In this document: one piece after another, positions 47,270 through 58,599 of the stretch
Layout of the letters: each line of letters begins with the position of its first letter
Position numbering within the stretch: the first letter of the stretch is position 1
From: Aradus depressus
Taxonomy: Eukaryota > Arthropoda > Insecta > Hemiptera > Aradidae
Length of the DNA stretch: 64,000 nucleotides
Assembly: GCA_963662175.1 (NCBI GenBank)
Contig: OY759218.1
Coordinates: forward strand, 48,553,427 to 48,617,426
Direction of reading: 5' to 3'
Translations under genes and position numbers: made by a program
Notes under the pieces: generated by a model
Seen by the model: the letters and a program-made list of their open reading frames with translations, nothing else
Databases searched by the model: none
What the model was told of the DNA's origin: nothing

Positions 47270-47837
47270 AATAATTGAGACCCCAATGTATGTGTTTCCA
47301 AGGTACGTTAGGGACGAAGGAGAAAACAGGGTGACAACAGAAAAACTGCTTTACACATACTAAGCAATACAATGAACAGTGTTTCAAGTTAGCAGTGCAG
47401 AACATCTAGATCATATTTGACAAAGGTCCGGTTATCGAAAGTTTATAAGAAAATAACCCAAATTGACAGCTAATTCGCCTTCATAATCGAAATAGTAGAC
47501 AAAAAGCGTCAAAATTCATGTAATAAAAGTCGTCGGTGAACCACTGGTAATGTACTTCCTCAGAACGAATTAATCAGTTATCTTTTAGCTCTCCCTTCAA
47601 AACCAGTCGATTGTTTGGGCTAAACATCGATAGGTGGTTGACTAACATAGTGGCTTCTAAATCCTCATACTAAATGTTGTATCGATAGATCATTACATCG
47701 GCAGTCATTAGGGTTTTGAGTTATCCATTAAATATATTTATTCAATATTATTATTTTTATACTTATTTATTTTGTAGTATAATTTATTCATTTTATGTTT
47801 TTGCTGTTAATAATCACATAACACTACCATCTTAGCT
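47270..47837 (+). repeat. Segmental duplication, partner at 56389-56960
   Basis: About 450 bp match at roughly 97% by eye (for example AGGTCCGGTTATCGAAAGTT, TGACAGCTAATTCGCCTTCA), followed by a less similar AT-rich part that ends in TGTTAATAATCACAT. Contains a family A 5' half (47525-47720). Confidence 0.93.
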
Positions 47838-47909
47838 GGTGCTGAATCTAAATCTAAATTCTAACAATGAAAATTACGAGTAACTTGCTACTAAGGAATA
47901 AACTAACCG

Positions 47910-48500
47910 ATGGGGTAGCTAGAGGGGGCGGGCAGAGGTGGGCACGCCCCCAGAATGTCCGGTGCCCCACGCCCAAGAAAAGTGCGATTTAATGTATCTA
48001 ATTAAAAAAATTATAATATACAACAACAACTCAACCACAGACACACATTACAGTCAAGACAAGGATATGCGTGTCACAACAAAACGCACGGCAATTAAAA
48101 GACTATTAAGGCTAACTGCATATTTTAAAATGTATTCAATGAAAGCCGTAAAAAGTGAAAATAATTGTTTTTTAGAGTACATTTAGTGCTATCAGCTGAA
48201 CGAGAAAGAAATTGTAAAAAATAAAATTTTAGCTGAAAAAGTGTTGGACCGATTTGCTCATTATTGAGGATACTTACTACTACTACTTGTTGTATAACAC
48301 TGGCTGACTAGACTGATGAAAATTTTAATTTGTCTTGATTATTTTGTTATAACATAGTAATATTTTGTGCATGGTACCTGATTGTTAGTTATTAAGTTTA
48401 ATTAAACTTAAACTAGAAATATGATAGTGGAATGTAAACTACTGTTTTATTATCTCCGCCGGTTGACCGCCCCCCCAGAGAAAAATTGCCTAGCTACGCC
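47910..48500. mobile_element. hAT-like remnant
   Basis: Left end GGGGTAGCTAGAGGGGGCGG and inverse of right end GGCGTAGCTAGGCAATTTTT then CTCTGGGGGGGCGG. A GGCGTAGCTAGG-type end with a G tract is characteristic of certain hAT elements (memory). CTAACC lies near both ends (47903-47908, 48508-48513) as a possible 8-bp duplication remnant. An 82-codon frame at 47938-48186 has no recognised motif. Confidence 0.5.
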
Positions 48501-48529
48501 AATTATACTAACCAATATTGGCAGCTAAT

Positions 48530-49030
48530 TCACCTAGATAATCGTATTAGTAGCCAGAAAGCAGTAAAAGTCAAAATTCATGTAATTAAAGTCGTCGGTA
48601 GATCACCGACAATGTACTTCCCCGGCACGAATTGATCAATCAACTGTCCGCTCTCCCTCCAAAACCAGTCGACCGTTTGGGCTAAAAATCAATAGTTGAC
48701 ATACATAGAGGCTCTTAAAAACTCATACTGAAGCTCTTTAACGACGAGGGGGAGGCTGAACACAAAAATTCAAATAACTGCCGTTGTAATGTAGGTAATG
48801 AATGTACCTACTGACACAAACCTTCTTTATTTATCTTCTAACTTTATATTCAAAGTCCTATGCAGTATAATCAGCCGAAAAATTAGGGGGATCAGAAACT
48901 CACAAATCTCGTACAACTGCTGATGTAATGAATGTATCGACACAAAAGTTAGTAAGAGGATTCAGAAGCCACTCTTACGTCAAATATTGGGTTTTAGCCC
49001 AAACAGGCATTGGACGGAGAGTTAATTACA
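48530..49030. mobile_element. Family A pieces, one in each orientation
   Basis: 48530-48735 is a third, diverged relative of the 47.3-kb segment (GTCGTCGGTAGATCACCGAC). 48735-49025 consists of inverted modules. Confidence 0.75.
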
Positions 49031-49500
49031 TTTAAAATTATTTACATTAAACAAAAAGATTTAAACCACATTAAAATACTAATAGAAATATTAATATGAT
49101 TTGCGGGGTTTGGACGTCGGAGTGGCCAACTTGAAGTTACTGAGAGTTTATCCTTGTCCTTATTGTTAAATGAAATATTTCCGTAACGGATAATTGTATT
49201 AAAAAATATTTTTTCACTATCATTCTAACTCTAAAAGAGAACATCTTTCAAGCCATATGACTGTGAGTTTGTTGTTTTCTATGTGTGCGCGAACAATTTT
49301 CTTTCACATTCAGAACGGAGTTTCTTTGATAGAGAATTATAAAGTGAACATTATAAAAAAAGAACCATAGCTATAACGTGCTCCGTTTTTGAGAAAAACT
49401 AGAAAGACCGCCTAGCTGATTCCATTGGTTCTCGTTAAAGATAAGGGGGAGGTGGGCGTGGCTTTTAACAATATCGGCCAACTTAAAGTGAACCAACTTA
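49030..49500. other. Intron DNA downstream of the first visible exon
   Basis: AT-rich, with short family-B-like scraps (GAGTGGCCAACTTGAAGTTA at 49121; CGGCCAACTTAAAGTG near 49475). Nothing coding. Confidence 0.45.
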
Positions 49501-49501
49501 C

Positions 49502-49702
49502 GGCCAGAGATCCGAGAGCTTGTCCTTGTCTGGGATCTTGTAGTACTCGTAGACTAGGGGAGGATGGACGGTCGTTCCGCCGCCGCCGGTCGACGACTCT
49601 TGTTCTGGAGGTGCTCCGCCAATGTTGAGCATGGCAGAGGTGGCAGCACTTAGAGGATGCTCATAGTAGAGTCGCCATCCGTCCTCCTCAGCCATCCCCG
49701 CT
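49502..49702 (-). CDS. grh: Grainyhead exon with the N-terminal conserved motif (first visible coding exon)
   Basis: The minus strand encodes a Met at 49695-49693 followed by 63 codons and two bases of a split codon. The segment [20 protein letters not shown] and, further on, [11 protein letters not shown] match the conserved N-terminus of GRHL proteins (recalled as W-x-x-Y-L-E-N-P-L-x-A-A-T-x-A-M followed by YDYYK-P). The exon ends in GTAAGT after 49502, in phase 2, which fits the next exon found at 20812. An AG acceptor stands just upstream (49704-49703). The open frame reaches back to it and gives Ala-Gly before the Met. The Met may therefore be the true start behind a 5' UTR intron, or an internal residue of a longer protein whose earlier exon lies to the right. 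I favour an upstream exon but cannot decide. The linker between the two motifs is rich in Gly and Thr. Role: transcription factor of epithelial and cuticle genes, nuclear (family knowledge). Confidence 0.88.
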
Positions 49703-50036
49703 CTGGAAGCACAACACCACAACGGGGACCCTTACAGCGAGGACCTACCATTGCCAACCCTTCCACACTCTTTGGGGAACCTTTCTTTACACCATTTCTC
49801 AGTGTCCATAATTTGAAGTGAGAAGAAATCAAAACAATACGTGTACAATTAATTAATTCTATGTACAGACTCACTCGCTCACTGGTATCTCAACAGCGGT
49901 TAGAACTGACCATTTTTTCGATATGTCCATGAAAACAAATTACATAATATAAATTTCAATGTGTTTTAACGTGAGGATGAGTTTACTACAGCAAGGAAAC
50001 ATGTTAAGCCATGAATAAAATATGAATGGTAATAAT
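49703..50036. other. DNA upstream of the first visible grh exon
   Basis: Upstream intron or 5' region. 49720-49800 is GC-balanced, the rest AT-rich. I see no TATA-initiator pair or upstream exon that I could defend. Confidence 0.4.
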
Positions 50037-50973
50037 TAAGGCCCGGATTTAAATGCAATAAAAAACCTTAAATATGTGCATATAATATGCACTTATTTTT
50101 GGGAAATATGCAAGTAAAACAAAATTTAAAAAAATGTATCAACAAATTTTTTGTCTTTCAACATCAATACAAAACGGTTATAGAAAGTAAAATTAAGTTT
50201 AATAGTTGTAAAACGTTTCATTCGTCGTTAAAATTATTTGTTATTATGTACATTCTTAAATTTTCAAACGTAAAACTTTACCGATCAGGTCGCAATATGT
50301 TTTTAAACCGACTTAACGATCTCTCCACATCAACTGACGTCACAGGCGCTCTTTTAAATACTGCTGTTTTAGTAGGGCTAAATATCATGTCTTCTTCCAC
50401 GAAGTTTCCTGTAAGAATATAAAACACCCGAATCACTGCGAAAAGTTTCGTCTGGAAATTCGCGTAAATATTTATGTACGAGGTCACAAGTTTTTGCTTT
50501 CACTTTCAGCATGTTAAGAGTGCAATAATTCGATACTGACCTAAAAAATAATGGAGATTTCAGTCGAAAGAGAGGGAAGAGATTTTAAAAATGTTAACGT
50601 CTGCCAAGCTTCCAAGAAAATTGGAGTATAGTAACCAACGGAGTTATGGAATTAATCGAATTCGTTGTTTCGTATTAAAATTAAAAGTTTCATTTTTTCT
50701 TATTACAGTTAGTTCAATCAATTCGAGTCAACATTTACACTCACGTCGACTGACAATTGACAAAACCTAGATAATTTTTTAAAATGTTTATGAGAACTTT
50801 TTTAAGACTTTTTTTTTTTTTTAATATGAAGCAAAAATATGCATTTTCCTAAATATGCAAAATAAAAGTTGCTTTAATAGATTCCCATTGGTCCGAAACA
50901 CGTTTTAAAAACTACATAAATGATGAGTGAAGCATAGAAACGAATATACAAATGCATATAAATCCGGGCCCTA
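50037..50973 (-). mobile_element. hAT-family DNA transposon remnant
   Basis: Left end TAAGGCCCGGATTTAAATGC and inverse of right end TAGGGCCCGGATTTATATGC match at 18 of 20 positions. Flanks GTAATAAT (50029-50036) and GTAATGAT (50974-50981) are an 8-bp target duplication with one change, as expected for hAT elements. It contains a piece of the transposase dimerisation domain on the minus strand. Confidence 0.8.
50210..50487 (-). pseudogene. hAT transposase C-terminal dimerisation fragment
   Basis: The minus strand encodes APVTSVDVERSLSRFKNILR followed by PDR, a TAA stop near 50275, and in the same frame FTFENLRMYI before a second stop. The ERSxSxFKxIL-x-x-R block followed by FTFENLRMY is the recognisable core of the hAT C-terminal dimerisation region (family knowledge). 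Everything upstream, including the zinc finger and the catalytic region, is absent or unrecognisable, and the stop inside the conserved block shows that it is dead. Only about 90 of the usual 600 or more residues remain. It lies entirely within the inverted ends of the 937-bp element and has no bearing on grh. Confidence 0.8.
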
Positions 50974-51020
50974 GTAATGATCATAAATCGATGAATGAAT
51001 TATAGAATTAATAATTGGTG

Positions 51021-51090
51021 TATATTCGTCTGTATGTTCGTCTGTATGTTCGTCTGTATGTTCGTCTGTATATTCGTCTGTATGTTCGTA
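51021..51090. repeat. 12-bp tandem repeat, about 5.5 copies
   Basis: TGTTCGTCTGTA and TATTCGTCTGTA alternate between 51023 and 51090. Confidence 0.95.
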
Positions 51091-51765
51091 CTTAGAAATG
51101 TTCCTAGTTTGTTATCATTATTTTCATGACTTATTATATTTAATCATTCGAAATGTAGAAAATATTCAACAGGTAACTAGTTGAAGTTTGCAATCTGTAT
51201 GCACAAGTCTATACAAACAGCACTTCGAAATTTTCAAAGCATGCATACAAAATTATTATAGCAAAGTATAATTACGTTTTCTCTCAGTTGTTAATTTTCG
51301 AGCCCTCTTCTACTGTACAATGTTTAATACAAATTAAACACGAGGATTTATAAAGATAAGTGCAGGCTGTAATAGTTTATTGTACTTGTCTTTCTAATCT
51401 ACATATTTTCTGGTTGAATAAAAATTAAAACAAAAATAAAAATAAATACATAAAATTTAAATTAAGTTGTTCAAAGAAATTGAGGTTATCAAGAAAGATC
51501 TGAAATTAAAAAGTGCTTTCGGTTGATTAAGTGGTCACATCTTAATAACCTCAACAGATCGGTTATCTATGTTGCGGCCCAACGGTTTTATGTCTTCTGA
51601 CAAGCCTTGAGAGTAATTTTCTTATAAAGTGTTATTTCATTTATTTATTAGTTATATTATTTATTGTTGTTCCTTTTCTCTATTTATTATATTGTAGATC
51701 TTTAGTAGCGACTGTAGAATTCAATTTCTAGGGGTGTCGACAGTCAGTACAGATAAAAAATCACT

Positions 51766-54375
51766 ATTCAATTGTCAACGTTTTGATATATTTTATATCA
51801 TTATCAGGGCTTTGAATACAGTGAATTGAATGAATAGTCATGTAGACAGTGTGTAGTCTTACATTGCAATGACATAATTCAAATGGCAATATTTCGGAGT
51901 ATACTATATCATCATCAGGGCTTTGAATACAGTGAATTGAATGAATAGTCATGTAGACAGTGTGTAGTCTTACATTGCAATGACATAATTCAAATGGCAA
52001 TATTTCGGAGTATACTATATCATCATCAGGGCTTAGAATACAGTGAATTGAATGAATAGTCATGTAGACAGTGTGTAGTCTTACATTGCAATGACATAAT
52101 TCAAATGGCAATATTTCGGAGTATACTATATCATCATCAGGGCTTAGAATACAGTGGGTTGTGAAGTCATGTAGGCAGTGTGTAGTCATACATTGCAATG
52201 ACATAATTCAAATGGCAATGTTTCGGAGTATACTATATCATCATCAGGGCTTAGAATACAGTGGGTTGTGAAGTCATGTAGGCAGTGTGTAGTCTTACAT
52301 TGCAATGACATAATTCAAATGGCAATATTTCGGAGTATACTATATCATCATCAGGGCTTAGAATACAGTGGGTTGTGAAGTCATGTAGGCAGTGTGTAGT
52401 CTTACATTGCAATGACATAATTCAAATGGCAATGTTTCGGAGTATACTATATCATCATCAGGGCTTAGAATACAGTGGGTTGTGAAGTCATGTAGGCAGT
52501 GTGTAGTCTTACATTGCAATGACATAATTCAAATGGCAATGTTTCGGAGTATACTATATCATCATCAGGGCTTAGAATACAGTGGGTTGTGAAGTCATGT
52601 AGGCAGTGTGTAGTCTTACATTGCAATGACATAATTCAAATGGCAATGTTTCGGAGTATACTATATCATCATCAGGGCTTAGAATACAGTGGGTTGTGAA
52701 GTCATGTAGGCAGTGTGTAGTCTTACATTGCAATGACATAATTCAAATGGCAATGTTTCGGAATATACTATATCATCATCAGGGCTTAGAATACAGTGGG
52801 TTGTGAAGTCATGTAGGCAGTGTGTAGTCTTACATTGCAATGACATAATTCAAATGGCAATGTTTCGGAATATACTATATCATCATCAGAGCTTAGAATA
52901 CAGTGGGTTGTGAAGTCATGTAGGCAGTGGGTTGTGAAGTCATGTAGGCAGTGTGTAGTCTTACATTGCAATGACATAATTCAAATGGCAATGTTTCGGA
53001 GTATACTATATCATCATCAGGGCTTAGAATACAGTGGGTTGTGAAGTCATGTAGGCAGTGTGTAGTCTTACATTGCAATGACATAATTCAAATGGCAATG
53101 TTTCGGAGTATACTATATCATCATCAGGGCTTAGAATACAGTGGGTTGTGAAGTCATGTAGGCAGTGTGTAGTCTTACATTGCAATGACATAATTCAAAT
53201 GGCAATGTTTCGGAGTATACTATATCATCATCAGGGCTTAGAATACAGTGGGTTGTGAAGTCATGTAGGCAGTGTGTAGTCTTACATTGCAATGACATAA
53301 TTCAAATGGCAATGTTTCGGAATATACTATATCATCATCAGGGCTTAGAATACAGTGGGTTGTGAAGTCATGTAGGCAGTGTGTAGTCTTACATTGCAAT
53401 GACATAATTCAAATGGCAATGTTTCGGAATATACTATATCATCATCAGGGCTTAGAATACAGTGGGTTGTGAAGTCATGTAGGCAGTGTGTAGTCTTACA
53501 TTGCAATGACATAATTCAAATGGCAATGTTTCGGAATATACTATATCATCATCAGGGCTTAGAATACAGTGGGTTGTGAAGTCATGTAGGCAGTGTGTAG
53601 TCTTACATTGCAATGACATAATTCAAATGGCAATGTTTCGGAGTATACTATATCATCATCAGGGCTTAGAATACAGTGGGTTGTGAAGTCATGTAGGCAG
53701 TGTGTAGTCTTACATTGCAATGACATAATTCAAATGGCAATGTTTCGGAATATACTATATCATCATCAGGGCTTAGAATACAGTGGGTTGTGAAGTCATG
53801 TAGGCAGTGTGTAGTCTTACATTGCAATGACATAATTCAAATGGCAATGTTTCGCAGTATACTATATCATCATCAGGGCTTAGAATACAGTGGGTTGTGA
53901 AGTCATGTAGGCAGTGTGTAGTCTTACATTGCAATGACATAATTCAAATGGCAATGTTTCGGAATATACTATATCATCATCAGGGCTTAGAATACAGTGG
54001 GTTGTGAAGTCATGTAGGCAGTGTGTAGTCTTACATTGCAATGACATAATTCAAATGGCAATGTTTCGGAATATACTATATCATCATCAGGGCTTAGAAT
54101 ACAGTGGGTTGTGAAGTCATGTAGGCAGTGTGTAGTCTTACATTGCAATGACATAATTCAAATGGCAATGTTTCGGAATATACTATATCATCATCAGGGC
54201 TTAGAATACAGTGGGTTGTGAAGTCATGTAGGCAGTGTGTAGTCTTACATTGCAATGACATAATTCAAATGGCAATGTTTCGGAGTATACTATATCATCA
54301 TCAGGGCTTAGAATACAGTGGGTTGTGAAGTCATGTAGGCAGTGTAAAGCCTTACATTGCGATGACATTATTCAA
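51766..54375 (-). repeat. 107/111-bp satellite array, about 24 monomers, with hammerhead-like motif
   Basis: The anchor TTTCGG recurs at 51892, 52003, 52114, then every 107 bp (52221, 52328, 52435 and so on to 54278), with one 24-bp partial duplication near 52913. The first monomers are 111 bp and carry GAATTGAATGAATAGTC where the later ones have GGGTTGTGAAGTC. On the minus strand nearly every monomer reads CTGATGA-T-GATATAGTATACTCC-GAAA. Open frames across the 111-bp units arise only because 111 is a multiple of three. Confidence 0.95.
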
Positions 54376-54844
54376 TTAATTTCAAGAGTGTTTGTTACTT
54401 TGAAATTTCATAGCTGTCCATGTAATTTATAAGCTATCGTGATGTATGAATACATTTGTATGACATATCGTATACATTTGTATGACTAATCCTATTACCA
54501 CGTTATGGTCTAACTGAAATAAATACCATTATTAACTTCTTATGTATTCGTCTGATTCTAGCAGAAAACTCAACTTTGACAAACCTCTATGTGCAAGGGT
54601 AACCAAGATAATTTAAGAAATCGGCAATAATTAGTCGCTTCAAGTTTATATAGTCTCTTAAAAAGGTCTGCGCACGTCCCGTGAAGAAAGGGTATTTCCA
54701 TAGTACTTTCTTATATTTTTGGTTCATGGCGTCATATTGACGAAATATAATGGTAAATACGAAACTCAATATTCATCAACGAAGAGTTGTCTGAATTTTT
54801 ATTATTTTTAATTTTTGTTTAAGTACAAATATGAAGTCCTTAAA
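54376..54844. other. AT-rich DNA between satellite and SINE
   Basis: No recognised content apart from short ACATTTGTATGAC direct repeats near 54450-54485. Confidence 0.5.
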
Positions 54845-55095
54845 GAGGTTGCCGGTAGAAAAAAACCTCGAGCACGCGGTCCATTGGGTAGGATGTAAAG
54901 CGATGGTCCAGAGCCTGTACGATGTCAGGTACTCGTCAAGGACCCATATACTAGGTGAATAAAAATGTAGGGTAGACATAATTTAGGACTCCCATAGTAG
55001 AGTCAGGTTGATGAGTCAGGAGAGCAACTAAAGAGAACTCTGGTAGTAGGCAACATGACCTTGTAGTAGGCAATATGACCTTGTAGTTCATAAAG
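54845..55095 (+). mobile_element. SINE, 5'-truncated, with terminal duplication
   Basis: Body from CCTCGAGCACGCGGTCCATT to the 3' region, where GTAGTAGGCAACATGACCTT is repeated as GTAGTAGGCAATATGACCTT. Confidence 0.8.
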
Positions 55096-55335
55096 TCCTT
55101 AAACATCAAAATGAAAACTAAAATAGAAAAAAAGTCTGTATCAAATAAGTCCATTTGAATAACACAAAACTGATAAACATAAGTTGTCAAATAAAGGAAA
55201 ATTTCATATATATGTATTTATATATTATATTCCAGGAATTCCTTTCTTTTTTGCCGATTCCTTTATAACAAGAGCGATTTGTGAACAAATTTTGAAATGG
55301 CGTTAGGTAATTCGAATGATTCTTCAAAAAGTGTT

Positions 55336-56220
55336 GAGCGAGCGGAGCTGATAGTGTCCATGGCTCTCACCAACCAAACGAGCGAGCGGAGCTGATAGTG
55401 TCCATGGCTCTCACCAACCAAACGAGCGAGTGGAGCTGATAGTGTCCATGGCTCTCACCAACCAAACGAGCGAGCGGAGCTGATAGTGTCCATGGCTCTC
55501 ACCAACCAAACGAGCGAGCGGAGCTGATAGTGTCCATGGCTCTCACCAACCAAACGAGCGAGTGGAGCTGATAGTGTCCATGGCTCTCACCAACCAAACG
55601 AGCGAGCGGAGCTGATAGTGTCCATGGCTCTCACCAACCAAACGAGCGAGTGGAGCTGATAGTGTCCGTGGCTCTCACCAACCAAACGAGCGAGCGGAGC
55701 TGATAGTGTCCATGGCTCTCACCAACCAAACGAGCGAGCGGAGCTGATAGTGTCCATGGCTCTCACCAACCAAACGAGCGAGCGGAGCTGATAGTGTCCA
55801 TGGCTCTCACCAACCAAACGAGCGAGTGGAGCTGATAGTGTCCGTGGCTCTCACCAACCAAACGAGCGAGCGGAGCTGATAGTGTCCATGGCTCTCACCA
55901 ACCAAACGAGCGAGCGGAGCTGATAGTGTCCATGGCTCTCACCAACCAAACGAGCGAGTGGAGCTGATAGTGTCCGTGGCTCTCACCAACCAAACGAGCG
56001 AGCGGAGCTGATAGTGTCCATGGCTCTCACCAACCAAACGAGCGAGCGGAGCTGATAGTGTCCATGGCTCTCACCAACCAAACGAGCGAGTGGAGCTGAT
56101 AGTGTCCATGGCTCTCACCAACCAAACGAGCGAGCGGAGCTGATAGTGTCCATGGCTCTCACCAACCAAACGAGCGAGTGGAGCTGATAGTGTCCATGGC
56201 TCTCACCAACCAAACGAGCG
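55336..56220. repeat. 44-bp minisatellite, 20 copies
   Basis: Unit GAGCGAGCGGAGCTGATAGT then GTCCATGGCTCTCACCAACC then AAAC, repeated 20 times from 55336 without indels, ending with GAGCG at 56216-56220. Only two variable sites: GAGCG/GAGTG and CCATGG/CCGTGG. GC-rich compared with its AT-rich flanks. Confidence 0.97.
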
Positions 56221-56388
56221 TATCATCCGATTTCTAATAGAAATCCGCTAAAACTCTTTCTATTATTATCTTACATGATAAATACATATAAGATAAAATA
56301 AAAACTTTAATTTAACACTAACATCCTATAATTTCTATTAATATTTTTATTATTATCATTAATTTTATTAAATATGTATTTACATTTC

Positions 56389-56960
56389 AATAATTTACAC
56401 CCCAATGTATGTGTTTTCAAGGTACGTTAGAGACGAAGGAAAAACAGGGTATAACAGAAAAACTGCCTTACTCATACTAAGCAATACAATGAACAGTGTT
56501 TCAAGTAAGCTGTGCAGAACATCTTGATCATATTTGACAAAGGTCCGGTTATCGAAAGTTTATAAGATAATAACCCAAATTGACAGCTAATTCGCCTTCA
56601 TAATCGAAATAGTAGACACAAAGCGTCAAAATTCATGTAATAAAAGTCGTCGGTGAACCACTGGTAATATACTTCCTCAGAACGAATTAATCAGTTATCT
56701 TTTAGCTCTCCCTTCAAAACCAGTCGATTGTTTGGGCTAAACATCGATAGGTGGTTGACTAACATAGTGGCTTCTAAATCCTCATACTAAATGTTGTATC
56801 GATAAATCATTACATCGGCAGTTATTAGGGTTTTGAGTTGAGTGTATTTACTATTTACTTTATTGTTATTTATCAATTATATGTATTAAATGATTTATTT
56901 AATATTATTATTTTTTTTATGTTTTTGTTGTTAATAATCACATTACAACACCATCTCACT
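56389..56960 (+). repeat. Segmental duplication, partner at 47270-47837
   Basis: Same content as the partner, including the family A 5' half (GTCGTCGGTGAACCACTGGT). It lies 169 bp right of the minisatellite. Confidence 0.93.
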
Positions 56961-56999
56961 CAAATATCCATTCCCGTCCTGAAATGTAGTTTTGAAACA

Positions 57000-57240
57000 C
57001 ATATTTTTAGACATTTCCTTGAATTACCCGAAAACGGTTAGTTCTATCAAAAAATTGTCTCCTACAAAAAAGTTTCCTTATTAAATTCCCAATCGATAGT
57101 AAGTACTTAGATTTGAGATAGGATCGATACGACAAAGGTTATAGCGCCTCAAACAATGAAAAATACATTTCTCTAGGAAATATTTCAAAATATTGTTTAA
57201 ATTGTATCGCCTAGCAAAGAATCGATTTTTAATTTTATTG
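57000..57240 (-). repeat. Family D fragment, inverted
   Basis: AAGTTTCCTTATTAAATTCC, GTTATAGCGCCTCAAACAAT, AGGAAATATTTCAAAATATT. It is cut by the mariner element. Confidence 0.75.
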
Positions 57241-57258
57241 GTAGTGATATATAATATA

Positions 57259-58578
57259 CAGGGTGTCCCAGCATGGAGGTAAAAAACTTTGAGGTCTTAA
57301 AGGAAATTTAATTTTGTACAAAAAATTGCCTATAAACATAGGTCCGATTTGGAACCGTTTCAGAAATATTCAACATCTTCCAATTTTTGTGCTTAGCACT
57401 GTTTTTTTGCATAAAATCTCTTATTCCTCCTTAAGTATAAGAGCTAACACAAAGTTAATTATACCATCATAAAGAGCGATAAATTACCTTTAAAATAAGT
57501 TCACTTTATCAGAAACTCGGTTCAGACATCCATCACATAAGGTATTTCATTCTATACACAATAGAGCTAAACAGCACCTACAGCGGTCGGTAACTGATTG
57601 AACTACTGTTTTCATATCTTCTTGTAGTCGCAACTGCTCGAAGCCCAGTGTAATGCGGTCGCCTTAACGTTATTAGAGTAATGGACAGGACAGCCATCTA
57701 ACTGCATCCACATGTTTTGCCTGGTACGCAATGGTACACCCTTCAACAAGCCAGAGAAGTCGGTTTCAAGAAAGTGGAGAAATGATATGCCATTAACTCT
57801 CTGTGGAAGAAAGTAAGGGCCTATGAAATATCGGTCCACAATCCCAGCCCAAACATTCACAGAAAACTGCCGCTGGAATGAATATGGTCGACAGAGATGG
57901 GGATTTTCAACTGTCCAATGATGACTATTGTGAAAATTAACTGCACCAGTCCTTATGAATGTAGACTCATCTCATCATAAAATCTTCGTGGTGATCTCGT
58001 GAGACATGAACCAGTCACAAAACTTAATTCTTTGTTGACGATCGTTCTCAGTCAATTCTTGTACAGGTTTGTCGTGAAATGCGTGAAAACCGTTTTTACT
58101 TAATAATCTTTGAACGGTCGATTTCGATTCTTTGAGCTCATTGGCAGCCCTTCGTAGACTCGTTCGAGGATTATTTTCGAAATGCTGTAAAATATGGTCT
58201 CGTTCTTTTTTAGGTACCTACTCTCAAGAGCCTCTGACGGCCGAGGAGCCAGAAATCCAGTTTCACGAGCTCTATTGTGTATAGAATGAAATAACTTATG
58301 TGATGGATGTCTGGACCAATTTTCTGATAAAGTGAACTTATTTTAAAGGTAATTTACCGCTCTTTGTGATGGTATAATTAACTTTGTGTTAGCTCTTATA
58401 CTTTAAGGGGGTATAAGAGATTTTATGCAAAAAAACAGTGCTAAGCACAAAAATTGGAAGATGTTGAATATTTCTGAAACGGTTCCAAATCGGACCTATG
58501 TTTATAGGAAATTTTTTGTTCAAAATTAAATTTCCTTTAAGACCTCAAAGTTTTTTACCTCCATGCTGGGACACCCTG
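57259..58578 (-). mobile_element. Tc1/mariner element, 1320 bp, with 310-bp inverted ends
   Basis: Starts CAGGGTGTCCCAGCATGGAG and ends with its inverse. The left arm 57259-57568 and right arm 58268-58578 match at about 96% by eye. TA flanks both sides (57257-57258, 58579-58580). The arms leave only about 700 bp for coding, which holds a broken transposase on the minus strand. Confidence 0.93.
57608..58190 (-). pseudogene. Broken Tc1/mariner transposase
   Basis: In one minus-strand frame the order is: a helix-turn-helix-like part (SLRRAANELKESKSTVQRLL), a linker, two adjacent stops just before DESTF (the first catalytic Asp region), then FSVNVWAGIVDRYFIGPYFL, and WMQLDGCPVHYS with the second catalytic Asp. 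VWAG-I, GPYFLP and Q-DG-P-HYS are typical of the DDE region in this superfamily (family knowledge). The last part with the third acidic residue is missing: the frame drifts to CDYKKI and stops at the inner edge of the left inverted arm. The first helix-turn-helix is also absent. The element is therefore non-autonomous, through stops and deletion. The longest open piece is 57612-57860. Confidence 0.88.
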
Positions 58579-58599
58579 TATATAAAAGGGATATATATA

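Noticed and set aside
47938..48186. 82-codon frame as a host gene
   Set aside because: Inside the hAT-like ends, no motif, no splice or translation context.
49703..50036. Promoter directly upstream of the first visible exon
   Set aside because: No convincing core promoter elements; an acceptor site abuts the exon, so the promoter is probably further right.
51764..53084. Minus-strand open frames of 63-146 codons
   Set aside because: Satellite DNA; the 107-bp unit breaks the frame each turn and only the three 111-bp units stay open.
51766..56220. Tandem arrays as a CRISPR locus
   Set aside because: Units are contiguous without unique spacers, and the genome is eukaryotic.
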